DNA from: Hyphomicrobiales bacterium | GTDB lineage: Bacteria > Pseudomonadota > Alphaproteobacteria > Rhizobiales > Rhizobiaceae | NCBI GenBank assembly: GCA_900473745.1 | Contig: UCMW01000017.1 | Coordinates: forward strand, 257,479 to 321,478 | DNA length: 64,000 bases | Direction of reading: 5' to 3' | Part shown: positions 28,053 through 35,890 of the stretch, piece after piece | How positions within the stretch are numbered: position 1 is the first letter of the stretch | Layout of the letters: each line of letters starts with the position of its first letter | Made by a program: the position numbers and the translations under genes | The notes under the pieces: model-generated | Database searches by the model: none | Seen by the model: the letters and a program-made list of their open reading frames with translations, nothing else | Told to the model about the DNA's origin: nothing

Positions 28053-29006
28053 TCAGATCTTCAACCAGGAGGTCATCGAGACGTTGGCCATGTTGAGCGA
28101 CGAGGATTGCAGCTGCTCCTGGACCTTGTCGGCCATCAGCCGCACAGCCTGTTCGCTGAGGTCACTGTCGACGAGACGGCTCACGCCCAGTTCTGACGTC
28201 CCTTGGACAGCCTGTACACCGAGGCCGCCGCCCGTCACCTGGCTGCGGGTCGTGTTCACCTCGGCAGAGGCCCCGACCATGTCGATCAGCACCCGGTTGA
28301 GGGAGGAGATCATGCCGTCGATCTCGTCGCGGGTCGTGCGGCTGTCCAGCCGGATTTCACGAGCACCGGCCTCGACCGGCTCCCGCGAGCCGGCATCCAT
28401 GAGGAAATAATTGTAGGGCACACCGCCGAGCGTAGAGCCGGCATAGGCGCGGGTGAGCGTGCCGTCCTGAGCGTCCTGGCGGGAAACCAGCGTGGACCGG
28501 GCGGTGTCGAAATCCACCATGTTGATCGACAGGCTGCGGTCTTCACCGGTGGTGACGGACGCGATCAGCGACGCGACCTTCGGCCGACCACCCGCCTCCA
28601 CCTTGAGCCAGTTGTCGCCATTGAAGCCGCTGTCATCGATCAAGCTGCCGAGATCGGCTTTCATCCGGGAGATATCGGCATTGATGCCCTCGCGATCGGC
28701 GCCGACAGCCTTGGCGACAACCAGCTTCTGCTGGATCCGCGCAACGATGTCAGTCGCCTGCTCCAGCCCGAGCGTCGCCGTGTCGGTGACGGCCGCGGCA
28801 ATGTCATTTGCTTCCTGCACGCTGCCCATCGATAGGCTGCCGGGACGCATCGTGGTGGAAATGGACCAATAGGCGGAGGCATCGGGCGCAGCGTCGGCGG
28901 CCGATGCGACAGCGCGCTCTCTGGCGGTCCGTTCGAGCGCAGGCGCAGAAGTGCTTGCCATCGTCGCCGGGTAGGCCAAGGCCGGAGTGAGCCAAGCTGA
29001 ACTCAT
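28053..29006 (-). CDS. Divergent flagellin-family protein
   Basis: A 317-aa protein. AYWSISTTMR near residue 45 is a hallmark of rhizobial flagellin N-termini, and the C-terminal region (SRLVDSDLSEQAVRLMADKVQEQLQSSSLNMAN) matches the flagellin C-terminal domain. The usual N-terminal D0 helix opening (TNxAAMxALQTLRxIN) is replaced by an Ala/Pro-rich stretch. It ends SWLKI instead of LSLFR. It stands alone, away from any flagellar cluster. It may be a minor flagellin, a hook-filament-like protein, or a degenerate copy. Confidence 0.75.
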   Translation of the reverse strand: MSSAWLTPALAYPATMASTSAPALERTARERAVASAADAAPDASAYWSISTTMRPGSLSMGSVQEANDIAAAVTDTATLGLEQATDIVARIQQKLVVAKAVGADREGINADISRMKADLGSLIDDSGFNGDNWLKVEAGGRPKVASLIASVTTGEDRSLSINMVDFDTARSTLVSRQDAQDGTLTRAYAGSTLGGVPYNYFLMDAGSREPVEAGAREIRLDSRTTRDEIDGMISSLNRVLIDMVGASAEVNTTRSQVTGGGLGVQAVQGTSELGVSRLVDSDLSEQAVRLMADKVQEQLQSSSLNMANVSMTSWLKI

Positions 29007-29162
29007 GAGGAAACCCTGTGTCGCATGTCATGTCGATCCGGCGCCGGTATCATTCCAGCTGTGTATGGATCAGGTTAGCGACGAGGTTTTGTGATTGGCT
29101 TTCGAGGAATGCTAGAATTTTAGCGGATTGCCGCTTTCCTCCGGATCGCAACCGAAATGCCG

Positions 29163-29423
29163 TCAATCGGCCGAAGGAAGACGCCGCATGGTGAACTCGA
29201 TCTGGTCGCCATCAAGCTGGCGCCAGCTCTCGACTTCGGTCCAGTAGGCGGCCTTCGGAAAGGTGTCGAACCATTCGCGCGCCTTGGCGCGCGCCTCTTC
29301 GCGGGTCAGGCAGTATGTCTCGCGAACGAAATGGCCGCCCAGGCGCCCGGAGGCACCGGCACGGTGATCGGCAATGCGCTTCTTCAGACCGTTGAATGAC
29401 GGCGGGCCGGGCATCTTCGTCAT
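29163..29423 (-). CDS. Small conserved-looking protein of unknown function
   Basis: An 86-aa soluble protein. A basic N-terminus (FNGLKKRIADHRAGASGRLGG) is followed by an amphipathic region (REEARAKAREWFDTFPKAAYW). No signal peptide and no known domain. It is divergent from hemF with 152 bases between, and the start position and codon use look genuine. Confidence 0.6.
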   Translation of the reverse strand: MTKMPGPPSFNGLKKRIADHRAGASGRLGGHFVRETYCLTREEARAKAREWFDTFPKAAYWTEVESWRQLDGDQIEFTMRRLPSAD

Positions 29424-29575
29424 GAAACACCTCGCATGCCGAAAGAATAATGCAGCCCAAAGCGGAACGCGAGTCGATTTTCCGGGGACACCCCGGCCCC
29501 CATATGGTCGCCCGGGAATTCACCTGATATTCCTGTCGCTCGAGAGAGTTGCCAGAAGGCATAGTGGGGGAAGAC

Positions 29576-30490
29576 ATGGAGCGACCGGTTCTGACGAAGG
29601 GCCTGCCTGCCGATATCGAGGACAAGAAGCTGGCCGCCCGGGCATGGTTTGAAAGCCTGCGCGATGCCATCTGCGCCTCCTTCGAGACCCTTGAGCACGA
29701 ACTGACCGGCCCGATGTCGGATCGCGAGCCCGGCCGGTTCCAGGCCAAGGATTGGCTGCGCGAGGACGGCAAGGGCGGCGGCGGCCGCTTGTCGATGATG
29801 TATGGCCGCGTCTTCGAAAAGGTCGGCGTGCACACCTCGACCGTGCACGGTGAATTCTCACCCGAATTCCGCAAGCAGATGCCGGGCGCGGAAGAGGACC
29901 CGCGCTTCTGGGCTTCCGGCATTTCGCTCATCGCCCACCCGGTCAATCCGCATGTGCCGACGGTGCACATGAACACCCGCATGGTCGTGACCTCCAGCCA
30001 GTGGTTCGGCGGCGGTGCCGACCTGACTCCTGTGCTCGACCGCAGGCGCATCCAGGACGATCCGGACACACGGCTCTTCCACCGGGCCATGGAAGTCACC
30101 TGCGAACGCCATCCCGCCGTCGCCGACTACGCCGCCTACAAGAAGTGGTGCGACGAATACTTCTTCCTGCCTCATCGCAACGAAGCCCGCGGCATTGGCG
30201 GCATCTTCTTCGACTGGCTGACGGCAGACGAAGAAAAGGGCGGCTTCGACGCCAATTTCGCCTTCGTTCAGGATGTCGGCCGCGCCTTCAATCTCGTCTA
30301 TCCGAAGATCGTACGCGCCAACTTCAACAATCCCTGGACGGACGAAGACCGTGAGGAACAACTCGTTCGTCGCGGCCGGTATGTCGAGTTCAACCTGCTC
30401 TACGACCGCGGCACGATCTTCGGTTTGAAGACCGGCGGAAACGTCGAATCAATCCTGTCCTCGCTTCCTCCGCTCGTCCGCTACCCCTGA
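29576..30490 (+). CDS. hemF: Oxygen-dependent coproporphyrinogen III oxidase
   Basis: Catalyses aerobic oxidative decarboxylation of coproporphyrinogen III to protoporphyrinogen IX in haem synthesis. The 304-aa length is normal. Signatures: [27 protein letters not shown] with metal-site His, [29 protein letters not shown] and the C-terminal [17 protein letters not shown]. The ATG at 29576 follows GGGGGAAG and fits the family. The haem supply suits the nearby bc1 operon. Confidence 0.96.
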   Translation: MERPVLTKGLPADIEDKKLAARAWFESLRDAICASFETLEHELTGPMSDREPGRFQAKDWLREDGKGGGGRLSMMYGRVFEKVGVHTSTVHGEFSPEFRKQMPGAEEDPRFWASGISLIAHPVNPHVPTVHMNTRMVVTSSQWFGGGADLTPVLDRRRIQDDPDTRLFHRAMEVTCERHPAVADYAAYKKWCDEYFFLPHRNEARGIGGIFFDWLTADEEKGGFDANFAFVQDVGRAFNLVYPKIVRANFNNPWTDEDREEQLVRRGRYVEFNLLYDRGTIFGLKTGGNVESILSSLPPLVRYP

Positions 30491-30661
30491 TCGGGCGGGT
30501 TACCGCTGTCACGGTTTTCCACACGCGTATTCACAGAAAAGAATGGCGGGACATTTCCGCTGCTTACGCGATTGTGTGCGGGTAACTTGACAGTTTTCAT
30601 TGCGCTCCATCAGGCGCGAGGCCATTCTGCGGCCTCACGCAGTATCGAGGAGGAGATTGCG

Positions 30662-30937
30662 ATGACCCCATTCAGCTCAGTGTCTGCGTCCCGCGTCAGT
30701 GACCCCGCCGACCGCGCCATGGAAGCGCCCCAACTGATCGATCGCCTGGCAGAAGAGTTGCGTGCGTCGAGTGATGTTGACCTGCCCCATTCCTATTTCG
30801 TCGAGCAGGTTCGCCTAGGCCTCGCGGGCCGCGACGTGACAGATCACGTTGCCGCCAACGATGTCGAAAGCGGCGCCAATCGCGGTCGTAAGGCGAATGC
30901 CCGGTCTGTGTTCCACGCCTGGGCGATGCCCGACTGA
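30662..30937 (+). CDS. Small hypothetical protein (91 aa)
   Basis: A 91-aa acidic protein with no recognised domain. It starts at ATG 30662 after a strong GAGGAGGAG ribosome site and is followed by a clean terminator at 30969, so it is a real transcription unit. No signal peptide or TM helix. The first part is Ser/Ala/Asp rich; DVDLPHSYFVEQVRLGLAG could form the only ordered helix. Confidence 0.65.
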   Translation: MTPFSSVSASRVSDPADRAMEAPQLIDRLAEELRASSDVDLPHSYFVEQVRLGLAGRDVTDHVAANDVESGANRGRKANARSVFHAWAMPD

Positions 30938-30968
30938 TCAAACCGAATCCACCGCGTCGAAACTGACT

Positions 30969-30996
30969 TGCCCGCACCCCGTGCGGGCATTTTTTT
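30969..30996 (+). terminator. Rho-independent terminator after the 91-aa gene
   Basis: A 9-bp perfect GC stem (30969-30977 with 30981-30989), a CCC loop and a 7-T run. Confidence 0.93.
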
Positions 30997-31066
30997 AAAC
31001 TTTTGCCGAACAAAGGCACCAATTCACGGTTAGCTCGGTGTGAGGCAGTCAACGGAGGAGACGATC

Positions 31067-31255
31067 ATGAAACGCTTCGAATGTGGAACGCTGGTCCCCG
31101 GTTGTGAATGGCACACCCGAGCAGACGAAGAGGCAGAAGTCGTCAGACGCGCGGTCGATCACATGCGCGTCACACATGGCGAGGAGGTCATCCGCCCCTC
31201 GATGGTAGACCACATCAAGGAACGCATTCGCGACGAGCAACCGAACCCGGCTTGA
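31067..31255 (+). CDS. DUF1059 small protein
   Basis: A 62-aa protein starting MKRFECGTLVPGCEW. It has the DUF1059 pattern: FECG near the start, PGC, and a helix with VVRRAVDHMRVTHGEE. Cys residues at 6 and 13 and a His in HTRADEEAEV suggest a metal or redox site, but the role of DUF1059 is not known. A GGAGGAG ribosome site precedes the ATG at 31067. It is convergent with cca. Confidence 0.85.
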   Translation: MKRFECGTLVPGCEWHTRADEEAEVVRRAVDHMRVTHGEEVIRPSMVDHIKERIRDEQPNPA

Positions 31256-31276
31256 TGGGAGGATCGCGGGCAGCGA

Positions 31277-32533
31277 TCAGGTCTTCGCGAGCGTCTCCAG
31301 CCGGGCGAGCAGTTCCTCACGGCTGAGATTGAACTGTGAGGCGATCCAGCCCTCTTCGAGCTTGCCGAGGATCTCACCCACCTTCGGCCCCGCCGGGAGA
31401 CCGGCGGCGAGCACGTCGCTGCCCTTGATCGGCAGAACGGGGCGCACGTAGTTTTCCGCTCGCTTCAAGAGCGAGAACAGCCGCGCACTGCGGGCCATGG
31501 CCTTCTGGTCTCCTTCGGCCCGCGCCCGCACGGATGCCAGCTCCAGCTTGAGCACGGCGACCATGCCGTCCTTTCCGAACCGGTAGAGGTCGCGGTCGAA
31601 GGCGACGTCCGTCACCGTCTCCTGCGGCTTGGGCGCCCTCGCGAACCGGTCGAGCGCCAGCGCCTCGGCATTGGAGAGCTTCAGCCGCTCAGACAGCGTC
31701 ACCAGCCGTGCGGCATCCTTTGGCACGATCGCGCAGAGCCTGAGCAGCGGGTCCGGCTGCCAGCCGAGCGCCTGTTCTGCCGCGATTAGACCTGGGATCG
31801 CATCGATCCCCCACTTCTCCGTCTCCGGCAGAATTTCGGTCAGCACACCCGACTGCCGCATCCAGAGCAGCGCCCGCCCCGGATCACGCGCCGACAGGAG
31901 CTTCTTGATCTCGCTCCACACCCGCTCGGCCGAAAGCGTATTGAGCTGCGACCGCGCCCGGGCACAGGCCTTCAGACCATCCGCATCGGGGCGACCGCTG
32001 CCGTAGTGGGCAAAGAAGCGGAAGAAGCGCAGGACGCGCAGATAATCCTCGGCAATCCGCTGCTCGGCATCGCCGATAAAGCGTACGGTCTTTGTTTCGA
32101 TGTCCTTCAAGCCGCCGACGAGATCGACCACCTCGCCGTCGGCGCCGACATAGAGCGCGTTGATCGTAAGATCGCGTCGGTCGGCATCCTCCTGCCAGCT
32201 GGCGCCGAAGGCCACCTGGGCATGCCGCCCGTTGGTCTCCACGTCCCGCCTGAGCGTCGTCACCTCGTAACCCTTGCCATCGACAACAAGCGTCACGGTG
32301 CCGTGCTCTATGCCCGTCGGCACGGCCTTGATCCCCTTGGCCGCCGCACGTCCACTCACCTCTTCCGGCATCAGCGTCGTAGCAAGGTCGATATCGCCGA
32401 CGTCAAGCCCCATCAGGGTGTTACGAACCGCACCGCCGACCACCCGCGTTTCCGCGCCACCGCTGTTCAAGAGCGTCATGACCCGCTGGAGCGCGGGCGC
32501 TTGGAACCAGTCGCGATCGGCAAGATTGGTCAT
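31277..32533 (-). CDS. cca: CCA-adding tRNA nucleotidyltransferase family protein
   Basis: A 418-aa class II nucleotidyltransferase. The catalytic G-S-like motif is VVGGAVRNTLMGLDVGDIDLATTL with the DxD carboxylates. RDLTINAL and EDYLRVLRFFRFFAHYG follow. By family it adds or repairs the tRNA 3' CCA end; a poly(A) polymerase role is possible and cannot be excluded from sequence. The ATG at 32533 overlaps the stop of the Nudix gene (ATGA), so it is third in a coupled DUF1285-Nudix-cca operon. Confidence 0.92.
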   Translation of the reverse strand: MTNLADRDWFQAPALQRVMTLLNSGGAETRVVGGAVRNTLMGLDVGDIDLATTLMPEEVSGRAAAKGIKAVPTGIEHGTVTLVVDGKGYEVTTLRRDVETNGRHAQVAFGASWQEDADRRDLTINALYVGADGEVVDLVGGLKDIETKTVRFIGDAEQRIAEDYLRVLRFFRFFAHYGSGRPDADGLKACARARSQLNTLSAERVWSEIKKLLSARDPGRALLWMRQSGVLTEILPETEKWGIDAIPGLIAAEQALGWQPDPLLRLCAIVPKDAARLVTLSERLKLSNAEALALDRFARAPKPQETVTDVAFDRDLYRFGKDGMVAVLKLELASVRARAEGDQKAMARSARLFSLLKRAENYVRPVLPIKGSDVLAAGLPAGPKVGEILGKLEEGWIASQFNLSREELLARLETLAKT

Positions 32534-33162
32534 GCATAGAGCCTTTCGTAGAGCGTGCGGATGATCCCCGCCGTAATGCCCCAGATATGCCGTTCCCGAT
32601 AGGGCATCACGTAGAAATGCCTGACGGCCCCCTGCCACATCCGGCTGTCCTGCCGATGATTGGCCGGGTTCATCAGAAAGGACAGCGGCACCTCGAAGAC
32701 GCTCTCCACTTCGTCAGGATTGAGCGTCAGAGAAAAGCCTGGCTGGATGACGCCGAGCACCGGCTGGATTCGGAACCCGGTCCCCGACAGATATTGCGGC
32801 AACCGCCCCACGGTTTCCACGAAACGGCGGTCGAGCCCGATCTCCTCCTCGGCCTCTCGCAGCGCCGCCTCCTCCGGAGAGGCGTCGGTCGCATCGATGC
32901 CGCCGCCGGGAAAGGCGATCTGGCCGGCATGTTGCCGGAGCTTGCTGGTCCGCTGGGTGAGAATGATGCGCGCGTCATCGACATCGTCGATTACCCCGAT
33001 CAGCACTGCCGCATCCTTCAGATTCAGCTGCTCGATCTCGAGAATGCTGTCGCGGTTCAGCACATGGTCGCCGTGATCGCGCCAGGCATGTTCCAGCGGC
33101 GCACCCACCTGTTCGAGCGCCCGGCGGCGGAAGTCCTCGGCGGTGAAACTCATCAGGCTCAC
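32530..33162 (-). CDS. Nudix hydrolase, CoA pyrophosphatase type (NudL-like)
   Basis: A 210-aa Nudix protein. ILTQRTSKLRQHAGQIAFPG fits the CoA-site motif of NudL-type enzymes, followed by the Nudix box region GGGIDATDASPEEAALREAE, EEIGL. These enzymes cleave CoA to 3',5'-ADP and phosphopantetheine. The start is a GTG at 33162 that overlaps the DUF1285 stop; an ATG at 33153 is an alternative three codons in. Coupled to cca downstream. Confidence 0.9.
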   Translation of the reverse strand: MSLMSFTAEDFRRRALEQVGAPLEHAWRDHGDHVLNRDSILEIEQLNLKDAAVLIGVIDDVDDARIILTQRTSKLRQHAGQIAFPGGGIDATDASPEEAALREAEEEIGLDRRFVETVGRLPQYLSGTGFRIQPVLGVIQPGFSLTLNPDEVESVFEVPLSFLMNPANHRQDSRMWQGAVRHFYVMPYRERHIWGITAGIIRTLYERLYA

Positions 33163-33782
33163 CGGGACAGTCGATCGAGTTCGTCGGCCGGCATGACGGA
33201 GAAAACGGCGCCGCGCGAGCGAATGACGAACATCGCCCTGCCCCCGACATCGAGAACTTCCCCGCGCTCGACGAGATCATACATAACGGCCCGTGACACC
33301 ATCGCCTCCAGCCGGCCGCGCACGGAAAGATAAGGCTTGAGCTCGTGGTTCTCGCCGGCAACCTCGAATCGTAGTTTGTGCTCCGGACCCGCCTCGACCA
33401 CATCGCCGACATTGGTGCGAAACGTCAGCACCGACTCACCCGCCTCTTCCGTCACACTCATCTCGACGGCGACGAAATGCGCATCCTGAACCCGGATGCC
33501 GACCTTTTCCACAGGCGTGACGAGATAGGTTTTTCCGTCCTCATCCTTGCGCAAAACGGTCGAAAACAGGCGCACCAGAGGCTCGCGACCGATCGGGGTC
33601 CCCATGTAGAACCAGGTCCCGTCGGCCCTGATTTCCATGTCGAGATCCCCGCAGAACGGCGGTTCCCAGCGTTCCACCGGCGGTAGTGATGCCTTTCCGC
33701 CCGATGTTTGCGCTGACGCGCGCGAAATCAGCGCAGCAAGCCCTGCCGCATCTGTCGTCGCCTTCAGCGTATCGCTTGCCAT
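33159..33782 (-). CDS. DUF1285 protein
   Basis: A 207-aa protein of the DUF1285 family; function unknown. ERWEPPFCGDLDMEIRADGTWFYMGTPI (about residues 37-64) is the family N-terminal signature. No signal peptide or TM segment. It begins the coupled operon DUF1285-Nudix-cca and is divergent from moxR across 160 bases. Confidence 0.85.
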   Translation of the reverse strand: MASDTLKATTDAAGLAALISRASAQTSGGKASLPPVERWEPPFCGDLDMEIRADGTWFYMGTPIGREPLVRLFSTVLRKDEDGKTYLVTPVEKVGIRVQDAHFVAVEMSVTEEAGESVLTFRTNVGDVVEAGPEHKLRFEVAGENHELKPYLSVRGRLEAMVSRAVMYDLVERGEVLDVGGRAMFVIRSRGAVFSVMPADELDRLSR

Positions 33783-33942
33783 TTTTGCGTCCCGGTTTTG
33801 TCTTTAGCCTATAACAGTCACGAGATAGTCATTCAAAACGTCCTTGTCAGCCGTCCTCTCGCCAATAAGTTAGTTTCAGTAACATGCACCTTCGCGCGTC
33901 CGTTCGATTCTCCGGACCAGGCCAAACCAATTGGAGCAGACC

Positions 33943-34956
33943 ATGGGCATGATGCCAAATCCTGATGTCGCACTGGATGAGAAGGCGATCGTCGAACAGG
34001 CTGAAAAGGCCCTCGCCGACATTGCGGTGATCCGCCAGGAAGTGGCGAAGGTGATCTTCGGCCAGGAAAAGGTCGTCGAAAACACCCTGCTCGCAATCCT
34101 CTCCGGCGGCCACGCGCTGCTTGTCGGCGTGCCCGGCCTTGCCAAGACAAAGCTCGTCACCACACTCGGCACCGTCCTCGGCCTCGACGCGAACCGCATC
34201 CAGTTCACGCCCGACCTCATGCCATCGGATATTCTCGGCACAGAAGTGATGGACCAGGACGACACCGGCCGCCGCTCCTTCCGCTTCGTCAAAGGTCCCG
34301 TCTTCGCCCAGCTTCTGATGGCCGACGAAATCAACCGCGCCAGCCCGCGCACCCAGTCGGCGCTTCTGCAGTCGATGCAGGAATACCACGTCACCATCGC
34401 CGGCCAGCCCTACCAGCTGCCCGCCCCCTTCCACGTGCTCGCGACCCAGAACCCGCTGGAGCAGGAAGGCACCTATCCGCTCCCCGAAGCCCAGCTCGAC
34501 CGCTTCCTCCTGCAGGTCGACGTTCTCTATCCGGAACTTGCGGCCGAACGGCAGATCCTGCTCGAAACGACGGGTGTCGGCGACAAGCGCGCCAATGCCG
34601 TGATCACGAGCGAGCGCCTGCTGGAAATCCAGAAGCTGATCCGCCAGATGCCGGTCTCCGACACGGTCGTCGACGCGATCCTCACGCTCGTCCGCTCCGC
34701 CCGCCCCGGCCACGGCAATGCGTCCACTGACAAGAATGTCGCCTGGGGTCCGGGGCCGCGCGCCGGTCAGGCGCTGATGCTCTGCGCCCGTGCCCGTGCG
34801 CTCTATGAGGGCCGCCTCGCCCCCTCGATCGACGATGTCTATTCGCTCGCCGAGCCTGTGCTCGAACATCGCATGGCGCTGACCTTCCCGGCCCGCGCCG
34901 AGGGCATGACCGTTCGCGACGTCATCGCGAGCCTCGTTTCCGACCTGCGCAAGTAA
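33943..34956 (+). CDS. MoxR-family AAA+ ATPase
   Basis: A 337-aa MoxR ATPase. Walker A is GVPGLAKT at 62-69, Walker B LLMADEINRASPRTQSALL, sensor-1 region VLATQNPLEQEGTYPLPEAQ, and arginine-rich C-terminal lid. MoxR proteins act as chaperones that mature partner proteins with von Willebrand A domains. The ATG at 33943 has GGAG six bases upstream. It heads a four-gene operon whose other members are the expected DUF58 and membrane proteins. Confidence 0.93.
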   Translation: MGMMPNPDVALDEKAIVEQAEKALADIAVIRQEVAKVIFGQEKVVENTLLAILSGGHALLVGVPGLAKTKLVTTLGTVLGLDANRIQFTPDLMPSDILGTEVMDQDDTGRRSFRFVKGPVFAQLLMADEINRASPRTQSALLQSMQEYHVTIAGQPYQLPAPFHVLATQNPLEQEGTYPLPEAQLDRFLLQVDVLYPELAAERQILLETTGVGDKRANAVITSERLLEIQKLIRQMPVSDTVVDAILTLVRSARPGHGNASTDKNVAWGPGPRAGQALMLCARARALYEGRLAPSIDDVYSLAEPVLEHRMALTFPARAEGMTVRDVIASLVSDLRK

Positions 34957-34972
34957 GGGAGGCCTTAACCGC

Positions 34973-35890
34973 GTGGCATCGATCGGCCAGATCGTCGAGC
35001 AGACCCCCGGAAGCGAAGTGCTCAACCGCGCCCGCCAGCGCGCAGTGCTGGTGCCCGACTGCATGGTCGAGGCAAAGCGCATCGCCAATACCGTGATCGC
35101 CGGCTGGCATGGCCGCCGCAAGCGCGGCATCGGCGAGAACTTCTGGCAGTTCCGTCCCTATGCCGATGGCGAGAGCTTTGCGCGTATCGACTGGCGCCGC
35201 TCGGCCCGCGACGACCACATGTATATCCGCGACCGCGAATGGGAAGCCGCCCATACCGTCTGGCTCTGGGCCGATATGTCGCCGTCGATGATGTACAAGT
35301 CGACGTTCGCCTCCGTCTCCAAGGAAAGCCGCGCCCTCGTCCTGATGCTGGCCCTTGCCGAAATCCTCGCCCGCTCCGGCGAACGCATCGGCTGCCCCGG
35401 CATCATGGAGCCGGTCTCCGCCCGCAACGCCGCCGAACGTCTCGCCACCGCCATCATGCATGCCCCTATCACCGAAGGCCTGCCCGACACCCGCATGATC
35501 CGTGGATCGAGCGACATCGTCCTGATCGGCGATTTTCTCGATGATGCCGACCGGGTCATGGAGCGCATCACGCCGCTTGCCCGCCGTGGCCTGCGCGGCC
35601 ATGTGGTCGAAGTCGCCGATCCCGCCGAAGAAACCTTCCCCTATACCGGCCGCACCGAATTCACCGACCCCGAGACGGGCGAGAAGCTGACCTCCGGTCG
35701 CGCCGAGACGCTGCGCGACGACTACCAGCAGGCCTATCTTGCCCGTCGCGACTCGATGTCGGACCAACTCCGCCGCATGGGCTGGAGCTTCACCCACAAC
35801 CGCACCGATCGCCTCGCCTCCGAGGCCCTAGTCGCCGTGCACATGCACCTGTCGGGCATGCCGCCCGCCGTCAACAGGAGTGCGGGCTGA
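34973..35890 (+). CDS. DUF58 protein, vWA-like MoxR partner
   Basis: A 305-aa protein of the DUF58 family. GRRKRGIGENFWQFRPYADG and RIDWRRSARDDHMYIRDREWE are the family signature; DMSPSM resembles a von Willebrand A metal-ion site (DxSxS). Start is GTG at 34973, 16 bases after moxR. It ends in an overlap (TGATG) with the next gene. It likely depends on MoxR for activity; the complex itself is not known in function. Confidence 0.9.
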   Translation: MASIGQIVEQTPGSEVLNRARQRAVLVPDCMVEAKRIANTVIAGWHGRRKRGIGENFWQFRPYADGESFARIDWRRSARDDHMYIRDREWEAAHTVWLWADMSPSMMYKSTFASVSKESRALVLMLALAEILARSGERIGCPGIMEPVSARNAAERLATAIMHAPITEGLPDTRMIRGSSDIVLIGDFLDDADRVMERITPLARRGLRGHVVEVADPAEETFPYTGRTEFTDPETGEKLTSGRAETLRDDYQQAYLARRDSMSDQLRRMGWSFTHNRTDRLASEALVAVHMHLSGMPPAVNRSAG

